From positions 1 through 64,000 of the forward strand of contig JAYGFA010000064.1 in the NCBI GenBank assembly GCA_046582115.1: a stretch of DNA of 64,000 nt, given 5' to 3'. The position numbers were made by a program, and so were the translations under genes. Under the pieces are notes generated by a model that worked only from the letters and a program-made list of their open reading frames with translations, was not told the origin of the DNA and searched no databases. The DNA comes from UBA11889 sp046582115 (GTDB taxonomy: Bacteria > Pseudomonadota > Gammaproteobacteria > Pseudomonadales > Azotimanducaceae). Positions 34,873 to 43,678 of the stretch are shown here, one piece after another. Within the stretch, counting starts at the first letter, position 1. The number at the start of each line of letters is the position of its first letter.

Positions 34873-35559
34873 ATGCATTTACGTCTAAAAAAGGCGTTCA
34901 TCTTCGCTATCGTTATGTTGTCAGCAGCGTTCGACGCGGCGGAAGAGCTAGGCACGGATTTGCTGGGCGCACCGAAATTTATAGAAGGTAAGCACTACGT
35001 TCGAATTCCTATCCAGGTCGAGACGCATGACAGCGAGGCAATCGAAGTCGCCGAGATCTTTTCGTATGGATGCATCCACTGCTTTCAATTCGAACCGTTA
35101 ATCTCGGCTTGGGCCGCGAAGGAACGAGACGGCGTAGTTTTCCGTCGTATACCCGCAGTCTTTGGTGCGAGCTGGGTGCCACTCGCCGAACTTTTCTACA
35201 CGGCAGAGATTCTAGGAGTATTTGAAGAAATCCATGAGCCCATTTTCCGTGCCATGCACGTTGATCGGCTCGACCTTCGAGATCGTGGTGCTGTGAGGAG
35301 AATCTTCAAGAATAGTGCGGGCGTTGATCCACAAAAGTTCGACAGCGTCGTGAAATCGTTCACTGTACGCAGCCGTGTCCAACAAGGAGACGCGTTAGTG
35401 AGGATGTATCGCGTGGACGGTGTGCCCACCATGATTGTAGACGGGACATACCGTGTCGATGGAAAAATGGCCGGTAGCAACGAGCTCATGCTTGAGGTCG
35501 TTGACTTTCTGATCGAAAGAGTGCGCTACTCGCGCCCTCAGTTTCTATCCGATCGGTAA
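34873..35559 (+). CDS. dsbA: thiol:disulfide interchange protein DsbA-like
   Basis: This is a periplasmic thioredoxin-fold oxidase that introduces disulfides into exported proteins. The 228-residue product (start ATG 34873, preceded by GGAG) has a signal peptide (residues 1-25) and the active site CIHC in EIFSYGCIHCFQFE; the cis-Pro is in GVPTMIVDG. The enterobacterial CPHC is replaced by CIHC, which should alter redox potential. Gene position next to engB and polA matches the Pseudomonas dsbA locus. A possible longer start (34852) lacks a signal-peptide-like N-terminus. Confidence 0.9.
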   Translation: MHLRLKKAFIFAIVMLSAAFDAAEELGTDLLGAPKFIEGKHYVRIPIQVETHDSEAIEVAEIFSYGCIHCFQFEPLISAWAAKERDGVVFRRIPAVFGASWVPLAELFYTAEILGVFEEIHEPIFRAMHVDRLDLRDRGAVRRIFKNSAGVDPQKFDSVVKSFTVRSRVQQGDALVRMYRVDGVPTMIVDGTYRVDGKMAGSNELMLEVVDFLIERVRYSRPQFLSDR

Positions 35560-35565
35560 TCCACG

Positions 35566-35592
35566 GCTGTCCGTTCCAGGCTACCGGACAGC
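35566..35592 (+). terminator. hairpin after dsbA, no clear U-tract
   Basis: An 8-base stem GCTGTCCG / CGGACAGC (35566-35573 with 35585-35592) with an 11-base loop follows the dsbA stop by 6 bases. It is not followed by a T-run, so it may be a weak or Rho-assisted terminator, or an unrelated structure. Confidence 0.4.
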
Positions 35593-35686
35593 GTATTAGG
35601 TCGCGATTCGTTGTGCTGGTGACCATTGTGGCCACCTTCTCTACCCGCTCACGCGACCGCAACAAAGCAAACGGTGTACCTCGATG

Positions 35687-36571
35687 TTATTGCCGTGGTC
35701 GCGGCTGTCGGCGTTCCCTGGGTCTGGCTGCCGACATGTCCATGAGCTTATCAATGTGCGGAACGAGATCTTCATAAGTGGTTCCTTGACCCAGCGCGAC
35801 AGGCTCGTTTACTACGATATGGCTCTGCGAGTAGTTGCCACCTGATGCGTGTATCACTGCGCCGTTAGGCGCATCTTCGCTGCACATGAACAGAACTGCC
35901 GGGCTTACCAGGGCTGGGTGGCGAATTGGATCGGGCTCACTGAGATCTTCGTCGCGACCGGGCACGGTATTCGTCATCCGTGTCGCTGCACCCGGACCCA
36001 GACAATTCACGCGAACGTTTCGAGCCACTCCCTCAAGTGCTAGTACATTCATGAGGCCAAGCATGCCCATTTTAGCAGCGCCATAATTTGACTGTCCGAA
36101 GTTGCCGAAAATGCCGGATCCAGAACTCGTAAAGACGATGCGACCGTAGCGTTGCTCGTACATGTGTGGCCAAACGGCGTGGGTAACGTAAGCAGATCCA
36201 TTGAGATGGACGTTTACAACTATGTCCCAGTCATCCAGGGTCATGTTCTTGAAGGTTTTGTCTCGTAAGATCCCGGCGTTATTCACTAGAATATCTATCT
36301 GACCAAACGCATTGACCGCATCTTCAGCAATGGATTTCGCGCCGTCACGATCGGAAACCGATGCTTTATTGGCGATCGCCGTACCCCCCATCGCCTCGAT
36401 ATCGGCGACTACCTGGTCAGCAGCGTCACTGTCACCCGTTCCGTCCACGTTGCCACCTAGGTCGTTGACGACCACGTTAGCTCCGCGCCGCGCAAATTCG
36501 ATTGCGTGACAGCGACCGATACCTCCTCCAGCGCCAGTGACGATAGCCACCTTTCCTTCAAATTCGCTCAT
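35687..36571 (-). CDS. SDR-family oxidoreductase, MFE-2-like
   Basis: This 294-residue short-chain dehydrogenase has the NAD motif TGAGGGIGR, the early NDLGG element, NNAGILRD and the catalytic YGAAK. The overall pattern (VNDLGGNVDG, TFKNMTLDDWD, CLGPGAATRM) resembles the D-3-hydroxyacyl-CoA dehydrogenase module of peroxisomal multifunctional enzyme type 2, so a CoA-ester substrate is likely but unproven. The start at 36571 was chosen over 36577 because the GGGGATGA site is better spaced. It diverges from the phyH-like gene at 36623. Confidence 0.8.
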   Translation of the reverse strand: MSEFEGKVAIVTGAGGGIGRCHAIEFARRGANVVVNDLGGNVDGTGDSDAADQVVADIEAMGGTAIANKASVSDRDGAKSIAEDAVNAFGQIDILVNNAGILRDKTFKNMTLDDWDIVVNVHLNGSAYVTHAVWPHMYEQRYGRIVFTSSGSGIFGNFGQSNYGAAKMGMLGLMNVLALEGVARNVRVNCLGPGAATRMTNTVPGRDEDLSEPDPIRHPALVSPAVLFMCSEDAPNGAVIHASGGNYSQSHIVVNEPVALGQGTTYEDLVPHIDKLMDMSAARPRERRQPRPRQ

Positions 36572-36622
36572 TCTCATCCCCTTGGTTTATCCTCTCGCCG
36601 AAACGCTGGAGTGGGATACCCG

Positions 36623-37417
36623 ATGTTGGTAATCGCCGACCAGGTGCAGCAATTCAAAGAGGTTGTTTATACCACCGTTGGTGGATTTTTCGAACCACGC
36701 GAAGTTGCCGCAATGCGTATGGAAATTGACCGGTGGGTGGCGAGTGAAATGCCGCAAGACGTCTCAACCGATCCGGCGACGCGGCAAAACCTCCAGTTAA
36801 TTCCTCTCCACGATAGGAGTAAATTATTCAGAGCGCTGCCTTTTGCACCGAAGGTAATTGATGGTGTAGGCGCTCTGATAGGCCACCCGCTGGTCAAGAT
36901 ACTCGATCAAATGTTCCTTAAACCCGCACAATCAGGAATGGGTACCAATTGGCACACAGACAACGCCTATTTCCATCTTTCAGACCCGATGGCTGGGCTT
37001 GCTATGTGGATCGCCGTTGATGATGCGAAACCGGAAAACGGCACGCTGAAAGTTATTCCCGGGAGCTTTCAAGAGAAATTCCCACATACTTGAGATCCCG
37101 ATTCCAATCATCACATTCGCACGCAGATCGACGAAACTCGAGCCGTGCACTGTGAACTGGAAGCAGGCAGCATTGTTTTCTTTTGTTTCGGAACGCCTCA
37201 CGCATCTGGCGACAACACAAGTGGGGATGCGCGCGCGGGCGTGGGAATACAATTCATTAACCGTGCCAAGGTCGAGGTTCGTGCGAGTCAGCATTGGCAA
37301 CAGATCCAAATCTCGGGTGCCGGGGCTTCTGCCGGTCAAAACGAATATGGATCTCGCGTCGAATTTGCGAAGGAAGTTGCCCGCGTACTTGAATCGGGGG
37401 ATGGAGTTACCAACTAA
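36623..37417 (+). pseudogene. phytanoyl-CoA dioxygenase-family gene interrupted by TGA
   Basis: The frame codes 156 residues of a PhyH-like oxygenase with the HxD metal motif in TNWHTDNAYF, then meets TGA at 37091-37093 after KFPHT. The same frame continues without shift to 37417 with DPDSNHHIRTQIDET and the distal His in FCFGTPHASGDN. Truncation would remove the distal His and Arg, leaving no iron site. Possibilities are a nonsense mutation, sequencing error or readthrough. No other fault was seen; the downstream part looks intact. Confidence 0.75.
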
Positions 37418-37438
37418 CCATAACCTTGCCTGCCAGGG

Positions 37439-38257
37439 CTATTCGTAATCTTTGGAGTGCAACGCACGGTGCATCCGTCGAAGTGCATCTCTCTGACGGC
37501 GAAGTTCAGCGTCGCCTGCGTCAACATTGGGTGCTGGTAGCAGATCAAAGTGATTAAACGTATCGACGCCGCGCACCAACACAGCGGTGTCACGCAATTT
37601 TGTTTGTTTCACATGAGTGGCGCAATAACGCAGCACCATGCCTATCCGGCGGTCGCGAGTGCGGTTGGGTTCGGAGCCGTGGATTAGGCGTACGTGATGT
37701 AGTGACATTTCACCTATTTCGAGTGGCGCTAGAACCGTCTCATCTTCCGAAATTTCTCCTTCGATCACTTGTCCGCGGGAAAGCAGGTTTTGTTCTTCAA
37801 ACGTATCGGTATGTTCGCGTAACGGAATCCTATGGCTCCCCGGAACAAACTGCATGGGCCCCGTCGTCGGCCCAGCGTCCGAAAGAGCTACCCATGCCGT
37901 CACTACATCGTGCGGCTCGAGACCCCAGTAGGTTGCATCCTGGTGAAAGGTGACGAACTTTCCATCGAAGGGTTCTTTGATAAACCAGTTTAACGACCAC
38001 AGGAGCACGTTAGGTCCAAGGACGTCGGTAATCGGATCGACAATCCGGGGATCGTTAATCACATCCCAAGCCCATTGATAGAGCAGATGCGCGTCGGTAC
38101 GAAGTCTTAGCCCTTCTTCGGCGCCAAATTGGCCGTCGATAGCTTCAAATTTGCGTCTTAAGTCATCGGCCTCATCGAGGGACATCACCCGTACGGGCGT
38201 ATGGTACCCTCGCGCGTGGAAAGCCGTAATTTCAGCTTCGTTGAGGTGTGTCGACAT
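37439..38257 (-). CDS. phytanoyl-CoA dioxygenase (PhyH) family protein
   Basis: This is a 272-residue iron(II)/2-oxoglutarate-dependent oxygenase family protein. The HxD of the metal site is in TFHQDATYWG and the distal His in LIHGSEPN, followed by RDRRIGMVLRYC with the likely 2-oxoglutarate Arg. Substrate is unknown: bacterial members hydroxylate lipids, amino acids or small molecules. It converges on the disrupted phyH-like gene, and diverges from rsgA. It is not closely similar to the disrupted copy. Confidence 0.8.
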   Translation of the reverse strand: MSTHLNEAEITAFHARGYHTPVRVMSLDEADDLRRKFEAIDGQFGAEEGLRLRTDAHLLYQWAWDVINDPRIVDPITDVLGPNVLLWSLNWFIKEPFDGKFVTFHQDATYWGLEPHDVVTAWVALSDAGPTTGPMQFVPGSHRIPLREHTDTFEEQNLLSRGQVIEGEISEDETVLAPLEIGEMSLHHVRLIHGSEPNRTRDRRIGMVLRYCATHVKQTKLRDTAVLVRGVDTFNHFDLLPAPNVDAGDAELRRQRDALRRMHRALHSKDYE

Positions 38258-38358
38258 GCTCGTTTCACCATAATGCGATGGCGTTCGTCATAGCAACCAC
38301 CTGCGTTTGATTTGATACAACAAATACGAATCGCTTCATTCGTCCTTGGGATGCCCAC

Positions 38359-39408
38359 GTGAGTCTCGAGGCCTTCGGTTGGAATAATTTTTTTGCGCAA
38401 CAGCTTGGTACCGATGAAAAAGAGGTAGCGGTACCTGCCCGGGTCGTTGCGATGCATCGCTCGGTCGCAGTGGTCACCGACGGCGTTGGTGAATATGACG
38501 TTGCGCTTGGTGGCGGTTGGTTTCAGCAACCGCCCGAGCTACGCCCCACGGTGGGCGACTGGGTCTTGCTGAGCGAAGGGCGAGACAAGATCGCCCGGCT
38601 TCTCGAACGCAGGAGTTTGTTTAAGCGACTTGCGGCCGGATCAAAGCGTGAGATACAACTGATTGCCGCCAATATTGACACTTTATTTGTTGTTACCTCG
38701 TGCAATGATGAATTCAACGAAAATCGTCTGCTGCGGTATCTTGCACTTGCCCTGGATGCGGAAGTTATACCGGTGGTTGTTCTAACCAAGCGTGATTTGA
38801 CGAATGAAAGTGATGTCTACCTTGAGAGAGCGCGAAAAATTACCGGTAGTGTTGCCATAGAGTGCGTGGATGCGCGAGACGCACGCGAGCTGGAAGGAGT
38901 TCGTCTGTGGACTGCGCCGGGTCAAACCGTCGCGCTTGTTGGGTCGTCGGGCGTCGGTAAATCCACGTTACTGAACACCCTGGCGGGTCGCCAACTCCAA
39001 CGAACCGAAGCGATTCGGGAAAATGATAGTCGCGGTCGACACACAACTACGCACCGCTCTTTGCATCGCATTGAACAAGGCGCGTTGTTGCTGGATGGGC
39101 CCGGTATCAGGGAACTTGCGCTTGCCGACGCAGCCGAAGGCGTCGCATCGACTTTTAAGGATATAGAAGTCTTGGCAGCTAGTTGTCGATTCGTCGACTG
39201 TACCCATCAAGTAGAGCCGGGTTGTGCAGTGAGATCCGCAATTAGCGAGGGCCGGATAGAGCTGGAGCGGTTGAAACAGTTCAAAACGCTTCAGCGTGAA
39301 GAGGCACATAACTCGACGTCGCTATTTGAACACCGTCAAAATGCGAGACGTACGACTCAGCGCAATCGGCAAGCTTCAAAGGTACGCACAAGGATCCTCG
39401 ATGAATGA
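38359..39408 (+). CDS. rsgA: ribosome biogenesis GTPase RsgA
   Basis: RsgA is a circularly permuted GTPase for 30S subunit maturation. The 349-residue product has an OB-fold N-terminal part, G4 (TKRD) ahead of G1 (GSSGVGKSTLLN) and G3 (DGPGIRE), then the zinc motif CRFVDCTHQVEPGCAV. The start is GTG at 38359. E. coli RsgA is 350 residues. Its usual neighbours (orn, psd) are absent. Confidence 0.94.
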   Translation: MSLEAFGWNNFFAQQLGTDEKEVAVPARVVAMHRSVAVVTDGVGEYDVALGGGWFQQPPELRPTVGDWVLLSEGRDKIARLLERRSLFKRLAAGSKREIQLIAANIDTLFVVTSCNDEFNENRLLRYLALALDAEVIPVVVLTKRDLTNESDVYLERARKITGSVAIECVDARDARELEGVRLWTAPGQTVALVGSSGVGKSTLLNTLAGRQLQRTEAIRENDSRGRHTTTHRSLHRIEQGALLLDGPGIRELALADAAEGVASTFKDIEVLAASCRFVDCTHQVEPGCAVRSAISEGRIELERLKQFKTLQREEAHNSTSLFEHRQNARRTTQRNRQASKVRTRILDE

Positions 39409-39411
39409 CGG

Positions 39412-40968
39412 TTAGGGTCGGTAAGGGATAGGGGGCTCTCCAAGCTGCGCCTCTAGCACACGCTGCGCATCGTTAACGAACTCAGCCACCAAAGTTCGAG
39501 TTTCGCGAGGGTCAATAATATCTTGACCGGTCACTTCGGCGGTTCGAAACGGTGAGGCGAGGGCGTTGAGACGCGATTCGATCTCTTCTAACTTGGCCTC
39601 TGGATCGTCCGCGGCATCGATTTCGCGGCGATAAGCGGCGGAAGCGCCACCGGTAATATGCATCGATCCCCATGCGGCCGAAGGCCACGCATAGCGCCGA
39701 AACATGCCCGATGGTCGGTGCTGGCACTGGCCGGCCACGCCGTAGAGCCGTCCTACCACCACCGTCATCCAAGGCATACGACTCTGACACGTGACCGCAA
39801 CGAGGGCTGCACCAGCGCGTTCGATACCGGCCTTTTCGGATTCTAACCCCACCATGAAGCCGGGCTCGTCGGCAAAGCTGACGACGGGCAAATGAAACAC
39901 ATCGCATAGTTGTAAAAGCCGAATCACCTTGTTACCTGCGGCAACGTCCGTAGATCCGCCGTTGTGACGTGGGTTATTTGCCATTACCCCAACGGGAAAG
40001 CCGTCGACGCGCCCGAGGCCAACGAGTCGCGCTCGGCCGTAGCGCGGCGAGATCTCAAAAAACGATTCTTGATCAAGAACTAATTCGACCAATTTGTGGG
40101 CGTCATACACTTGCCGCCGGTCTCGGGGAATCAGCGACAACAGATCTTCTTCATTGCGATCGACAGGATCGTCCGTTAAGTGACGAGGCGGCATCTCATG
40201 GACATTCGACGGCAGAAAGCCGAGAAAGCGCTTAATTTGGTCAAACGCGTCCTCTTCTGTATCGGCAAGATTGTCAACAGAGCCGCTAATTCGGGTGTGT
40301 ATGTGTGGACCACCTAGTTCTTCTTTACTGATCTCGTAGCCCAATGCCGCCTTAACTACGGGTGGGCCGCCGGGAAATAGTTGACTTGAGTCTTTAACCA
40401 TCACGTTGAAATGAGCTAAACATGCATTGATCGCGGGCAAGCCAGCAACGGATCCCATCACAGCTGATACCACAGGGACCTTTGAGAGAAGATCGACATC
40501 AATGGTCGACCCATGGTTACCGTCGGGCAGATAGGTACGACCCATTTCCTCGAAACCGCGGACGCTGCCGCCTGCAGCGTCGAGTAACCGGACATATGGT
40601 AGGCGCCATTGGCGCGCGCGCTCGTTGGATGGGAGCTCCGATCCCATACCACCACCCGAACCCCCAGAACCGCCACGGACCGTAAAATCCCCAGCGCTAA
40701 GGATGATTTTTCGATCGTCGACCAATGCAGTTCCTTCCACCGAGCCCCGCGGCATGAAGCTCGTCAGTTTGCCTTTCTCGTTGTAAGTGGCGTTACCCGT
40801 CAACGAGTGAAATTCGCGGAACCCATTGGGATCGACGAACTTATCGATACGTTCACGGACGGTCAGTTTCCCACGCGTGTGTTGCCGTTCAATGCCTTCG
40901 GCACCTCCCATCGCTTGGCGCAACGTACGGCGATGGGCGATCTCGTTAACTTCGTCTTTCCAGCTCAT
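39412..40968 (-). CDS. acyl-CoA carboxylase carboxyltransferase (beta) subunit
   Basis: This biotin-dependent carboxyltransferase subunit moves CO2 from carboxybiotin to an acyl-CoA such as propionyl- or methylcrotonyl-CoA. The 518-residue product has the N-terminal ERQHTRGKLTVRERID, the acyl-CoA and biotin pockets (GGSGGSGGGMGSELPSNE, PRHNGGSTDVAAGNKV, FADEPGFMVG) and WPSAAWGSMHITGG. The start is the ATG at 40968, preceded by AGGAGG; an upstream extension to 41103 is not family-like. No biotin carboxylase (alpha) subunit is next to it, so substrate is unknown. Confidence 0.88.
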   Translation of the reverse strand: MSWKDEVNEIAHRRTLRQAMGGAEGIERQHTRGKLTVRERIDKFVDPNGFREFHSLTGNATYNEKGKLTSFMPRGSVEGTALVDDRKIILSAGDFTVRGGSGGSGGGMGSELPSNERARQWRLPYVRLLDAAGGSVRGFEEMGRTYLPDGNHGSTIDVDLLSKVPVVSAVMGSVAGLPAINACLAHFNVMVKDSSQLFPGGPPVVKAALGYEISKEELGGPHIHTRISGSVDNLADTEEDAFDQIKRFLGFLPSNVHEMPPRHLTDDPVDRNEEDLLSLIPRDRRQVYDAHKLVELVLDQESFFEISPRYGRARLVGLGRVDGFPVGVMANNPRHNGGSTDVAAGNKVIRLLQLCDVFHLPVVSFADEPGFMVGLESEKAGIERAGAALVAVTCQSRMPWMTVVVGRLYGVAGQCQHRPSGMFRRYAWPSAAWGSMHITGGASAAYRREIDAADDPEAKLEEIESRLNALASPFRTAEVTGQDIIDPRETRTLVAEFVNDAQRVLEAQLGEPPIPYRP

Positions 40969-41033
40969 GTTGTCCTCCTGTAAGCCAAAGATTATGTTGC
41001 ACCCACCGGCTAAAACAAACGCTTGGAACGGGC

Positions 41034-41453
41034 TTGACCGACTATACGATTGCTGGACAACGGATTCCTGGAGAAGCCCTGAAGTGGAAGTTTGTTCGAT
41101 CAACGGGCCCCGGGGGCCAGAACGTCAACAAGGTGGCCACCGCGGTGGAGTTGCGACTTGACCTAAGCGCGTGTTGTTTTTCGACAGCCTATCGGCGCCG
41201 GTTGGAATTGCTAGCTGGAACACGGCTAAATCGGGCGGGGGAAATCGTCGTATTTGCGCGTACACATCGGACTCAGGCACGTAATCGGGAAGAAGCGATA
41301 GTGCGCCTACGCATTCTAATGTCCGAGGCAGGCCGAGTTGCAAAAAGGCGACTAAAAACGAAGCCATCGAGCGCCACTGTCAAAGCGCGTATTGAGCGAA
41401 AAAAGCGTCTTGGACAAAAAAAATACTTTCGCCGTAAGCTGGTAATCGAATAG
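41034..41453 (+). CDS. arfB: peptidyl-tRNA hydrolase ArfB
   Basis: ArfB (YaeJ) frees ribosomes stalled on messages without a stop codon. The 139-residue product has the catalytic GGQ in TGPGGQNVNKVATAVELR and the long basic C-terminal tail that enters the empty mRNA channel (ERKKRLGQKKYFRRKL). The start is TTG at 41034. It diverges from the carboxylase gene. Confidence 0.9.
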   Translation: MTDYTIAGQRIPGEALKWKFVRSTGPGGQNVNKVATAVELRLDLSACCFSTAYRRRLELLAGTRLNRAGEIVVFARTHRTQARNREEAIVRLRILMSEAGRVAKRRLKTKPSSATVKARIERKKRLGQKKYFRRKLVIE

Positions 41454-41488
41454 CGACACGTCTGGTCGAAATTTAAAAGACGTAGGTC

Positions 41489-42703
41489 TCAAAAATGATC
41501 GGGACAGTGCGGGGCGTGTTCACCGGCGAATAAACGATCCGCTGTATAGATGGCATTGTCGTTGCCCGCAATTAGTCCCCACGCGCGTAGTTGCCGGGCG
41601 GAACGAAAGCCGCTGTATAGCGACGCAAGCGTCTTTACTGACATTTGGAGATCGAACGACTTGCTTGGGGTGACATGAGCGCCTTCGGGCGAGGCTTCTA
41701 ACCTCATAGAAACATTGTTCCAAGGTGTGAGCGGATCGTCGACCAAACCGATGCTGACTTCTCCGTCGTTGAAATAGGCACGCTCTTCGAGGGCGCGCGT
41801 TGCGTCAACAATTCGAAGCCAGACCCCCTCGTGATCAACCATGTGGAGGAGACGTGGTTCCGCAAATAGCTCCGGTGCGGGGTCATCGGCGGCCGCTGCG
41901 CGGTATGACACCCGACCAACTAAATCATGCCGCTTTAACCATTCCCATAATGATCGATACGCAGCTATCGAAAGCCAAGCCATATCCCGAACGATGATTT
42001 CCTGACTTCGCGTGGCGTGGTCAACTTTGTTTGCCCGAAGGGTATAGACGATGTAACCGTCGGCAGTTCCTTCTGTATCGAAATGTACACCGGCGTAGAC
42101 CGGGCCGTCCCCTTCGACTTGCTCCATCGCGTTCTGCAGCCATAGCGCTTTGCTGCGGTGCAGATAACAGATTCGGTGTTCGACGAAGCGAATATAAATC
42201 GATTTGATCACCTCGAACGCTTCGTCGACTGGAAGCCGTTCGACATGACCAGAACCCCAAACGCCATCGTGGAAACCAATATCGGTCGTGTCCACACGGT
42301 ACGAGCGAAGGACCGTCGTCATCGCGTACCCATACCGTTGGTAGATCGCAGCCTGCGATGCCCAAAGGGCTGCCAGTGACTGGTCCCGATCACGCATATC
42401 GACAAAAGCCTGAGTTTGAATTCGACGCAGAAGGCCTCGACGGCGATATTCGGGCTGTGTACCAACGGTAGAGACACCGGCTAGTGAGACCGCGTTTCCG
42501 TTGGCGCGCATCGTGAATGGAATTGCCGTAAAGCTTGATACAAGCTTGCCGTCGACGAGTGCGCACAGTGTCCAGTCAGGAAGATTAGCAGTCGCAACGA
42601 CATTGTTAGGCCCGTCGCCAAAACTACCCCCGTATACGTAGCCGCCAAGTTCTCCCAGCTGCCCCATCTCGCCAGCGGTAAGGGGCCGTATTTCGACATT
42701 CAT
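41489..42703 (-). CDS. Eis-type N-acetyltransferase
   Basis: This 404-residue protein resembles the Eis family of multi-domain acetyltransferases, which acetylate amines such as aminoglycosides or lysines. Visible are the N-terminal GNAT core (VSTVGTQPEYRRRGLLRRIQTQAF and the acetyl-CoA loop), a second GNAT-like region and a SCP2-like C-terminal part. It ends in CPDHF: in the mycobacterial Eis protein the terminal Phe carboxylate acts as catalytic base, and the terminal Phe is kept. It overlaps the upstream lyase-like gene by 4 bases. The substrate here is unknown. Confidence 0.8.
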   Translation of the reverse strand: MNVEIRPLTAGEMGQLGELGGYVYGGSFGDGPNNVVATANLPDWTLCALVDGKLVSSFTAIPFTMRANGNAVSLAGVSTVGTQPEYRRRGLLRRIQTQAFVDMRDRDQSLAALWASQAAIYQRYGYAMTTVLRSYRVDTTDIGFHDGVWGSGHVERLPVDEAFEVIKSIYIRFVEHRICYLHRSKALWLQNAMEQVEGDGPVYAGVHFDTEGTADGYIVYTLRANKVDHATRSQEIIVRDMAWLSIAAYRSLWEWLKRHDLVGRVSYRAAAADDPAPELFAEPRLLHMVDHEGVWLRIVDATRALEERAYFNDGEVSIGLVDDPLTPWNNVSMRLEASPEGAHVTPSKSFDLQMSVKTLASLYSGFRSARQLRAWGLIAGNDNAIYTADRLFAGEHAPHCPDHF

Positions 42704-43557
42704 GAGTTTCTCTCCGTGGTTCGGTCTTCGATGTCATAAAGTTCTTGAAACCCGGCGATATCAGGCAACGATCGGTAGCACTTAAGAATTTCGTTACGGT
42801 CGAGACCGGTAGTTCCGGATTGTCGAAATTGTTCATAGGCGGTTGATATGGCGTTCACGGCAGCCGCTTGGGCGGTGAAAGGATCGATAACTAAATCCCA
42901 ACCCAACTTTGCCCACTCGGCCGGATGACGTGTGTCGAGCGAGGTAATCGTGGCGAGTGGTGCTCGAATACGGCTAGGCGCTTCATGCCACTCGCGGTCG
43001 TTAGTCGGCATGAGCATGACTAGGTCTGCCCCAGCGTCCGCATAAGCATTGCCACGCTCAATTGCGTTCTCGAAGGATTCGTTACGAACTGCACCCGTCC
43101 GTGCGATGATGACGAAGTTGGGATCGCTGCGTGCGCCGACAGCGGCATCAATTTTATCGGTCATTTCGCGCGTCTCGATAAGGTGCTCAATACCGCGATG
43201 ATGGCTCACCCTTTTGGGTGCAACTTGATCTTCGATCTCGATACCAGCAGCGCCAGCAGCTTCGATTATCCGAATCGCCCGAACCGTGTGCACAGCGTCG
43301 CCGAAGCCCACACCGCCATCAACGATCACAGCGAGGTCGGTACGTGCCGTTACGTGCTGGGTAGTGTCGGCGATCTCAGTTAATGTGAGTAAAGCCTCAC
43401 TCACGCAGTGCGCGAATCCCAACGCGCCACCACTGATATAACCGGTCGAAAACCCAGCACGTTCGGCGATTCGACCGGTGAGTGCGTCGAGCATGAGCGG
43501 CGCAAACACAACCTGCTCGGACGCTAGGGCACTTCTTAATTTCTGTCCAGGTGTCAT
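42700..43557 (-). CDS. isocitrate lyase/PEP mutase superfamily protein
   Basis: This is a 285-residue TIM-barrel protein of the isocitrate lyase/phosphoenolpyruvate mutase family (start ATG 43557; longer starts do not fit). It has the family pattern ADAGADLVMLM and GIEIEDQVAPKRVSHHRG. In lyases the equivalent motif is KKCGH with a catalytic Cys; here it reads KRVSHH with no Cys, so a lyase reaction on isocitrate is unlikely. Oxaloacetate decarboxylase or hydrolase-like members are alternatives. It overlaps the Eis-type gene by ATGA, forming a two-gene operon. Confidence 0.8.
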   Translation of the reverse strand: MTPGQKLRSALASEQVVFAPLMLDALTGRIAERAGFSTGYISGGALGFAHCVSEALLTLTEIADTTQHVTARTDLAVIVDGGVGFGDAVHTVRAIRIIEAAGAAGIEIEDQVAPKRVSHHRGIEHLIETREMTDKIDAAVGARSDPNFVIIARTGAVRNESFENAIERGNAYADAGADLVMLMPTNDREWHEAPSRIRAPLATITSLDTRHPAEWAKLGWDLVIDPFTAQAAAVNAISTAYEQFRQSGTTGLDRNEILKCYRSLPDIAGFQELYDIEDRTTERNS

Positions 43558-43678
43558 CGTATCCCCCCCCCGTGCATCTTCCGTTAAAAGCATAAAAGGG
43601 GCCATAGGTGCGTGCACGTTCCTTCCGCGTGACTCCAGCTAAACGGTTATGCTGGTTGAAATGGCTGGGGAAATTGTA

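Noticed and set aside
37091..37093. Selenocysteine decoding of the phyH TGA
   Set aside because: No Cys occurs at this position in the family and no SECIS-like hairpin was recognised after the TGA.
37605..37620. parS-like sequence TGTTTCACATGAGTGG
   Set aside because: It has five mismatches from the palindrome, so it is not a credible site.
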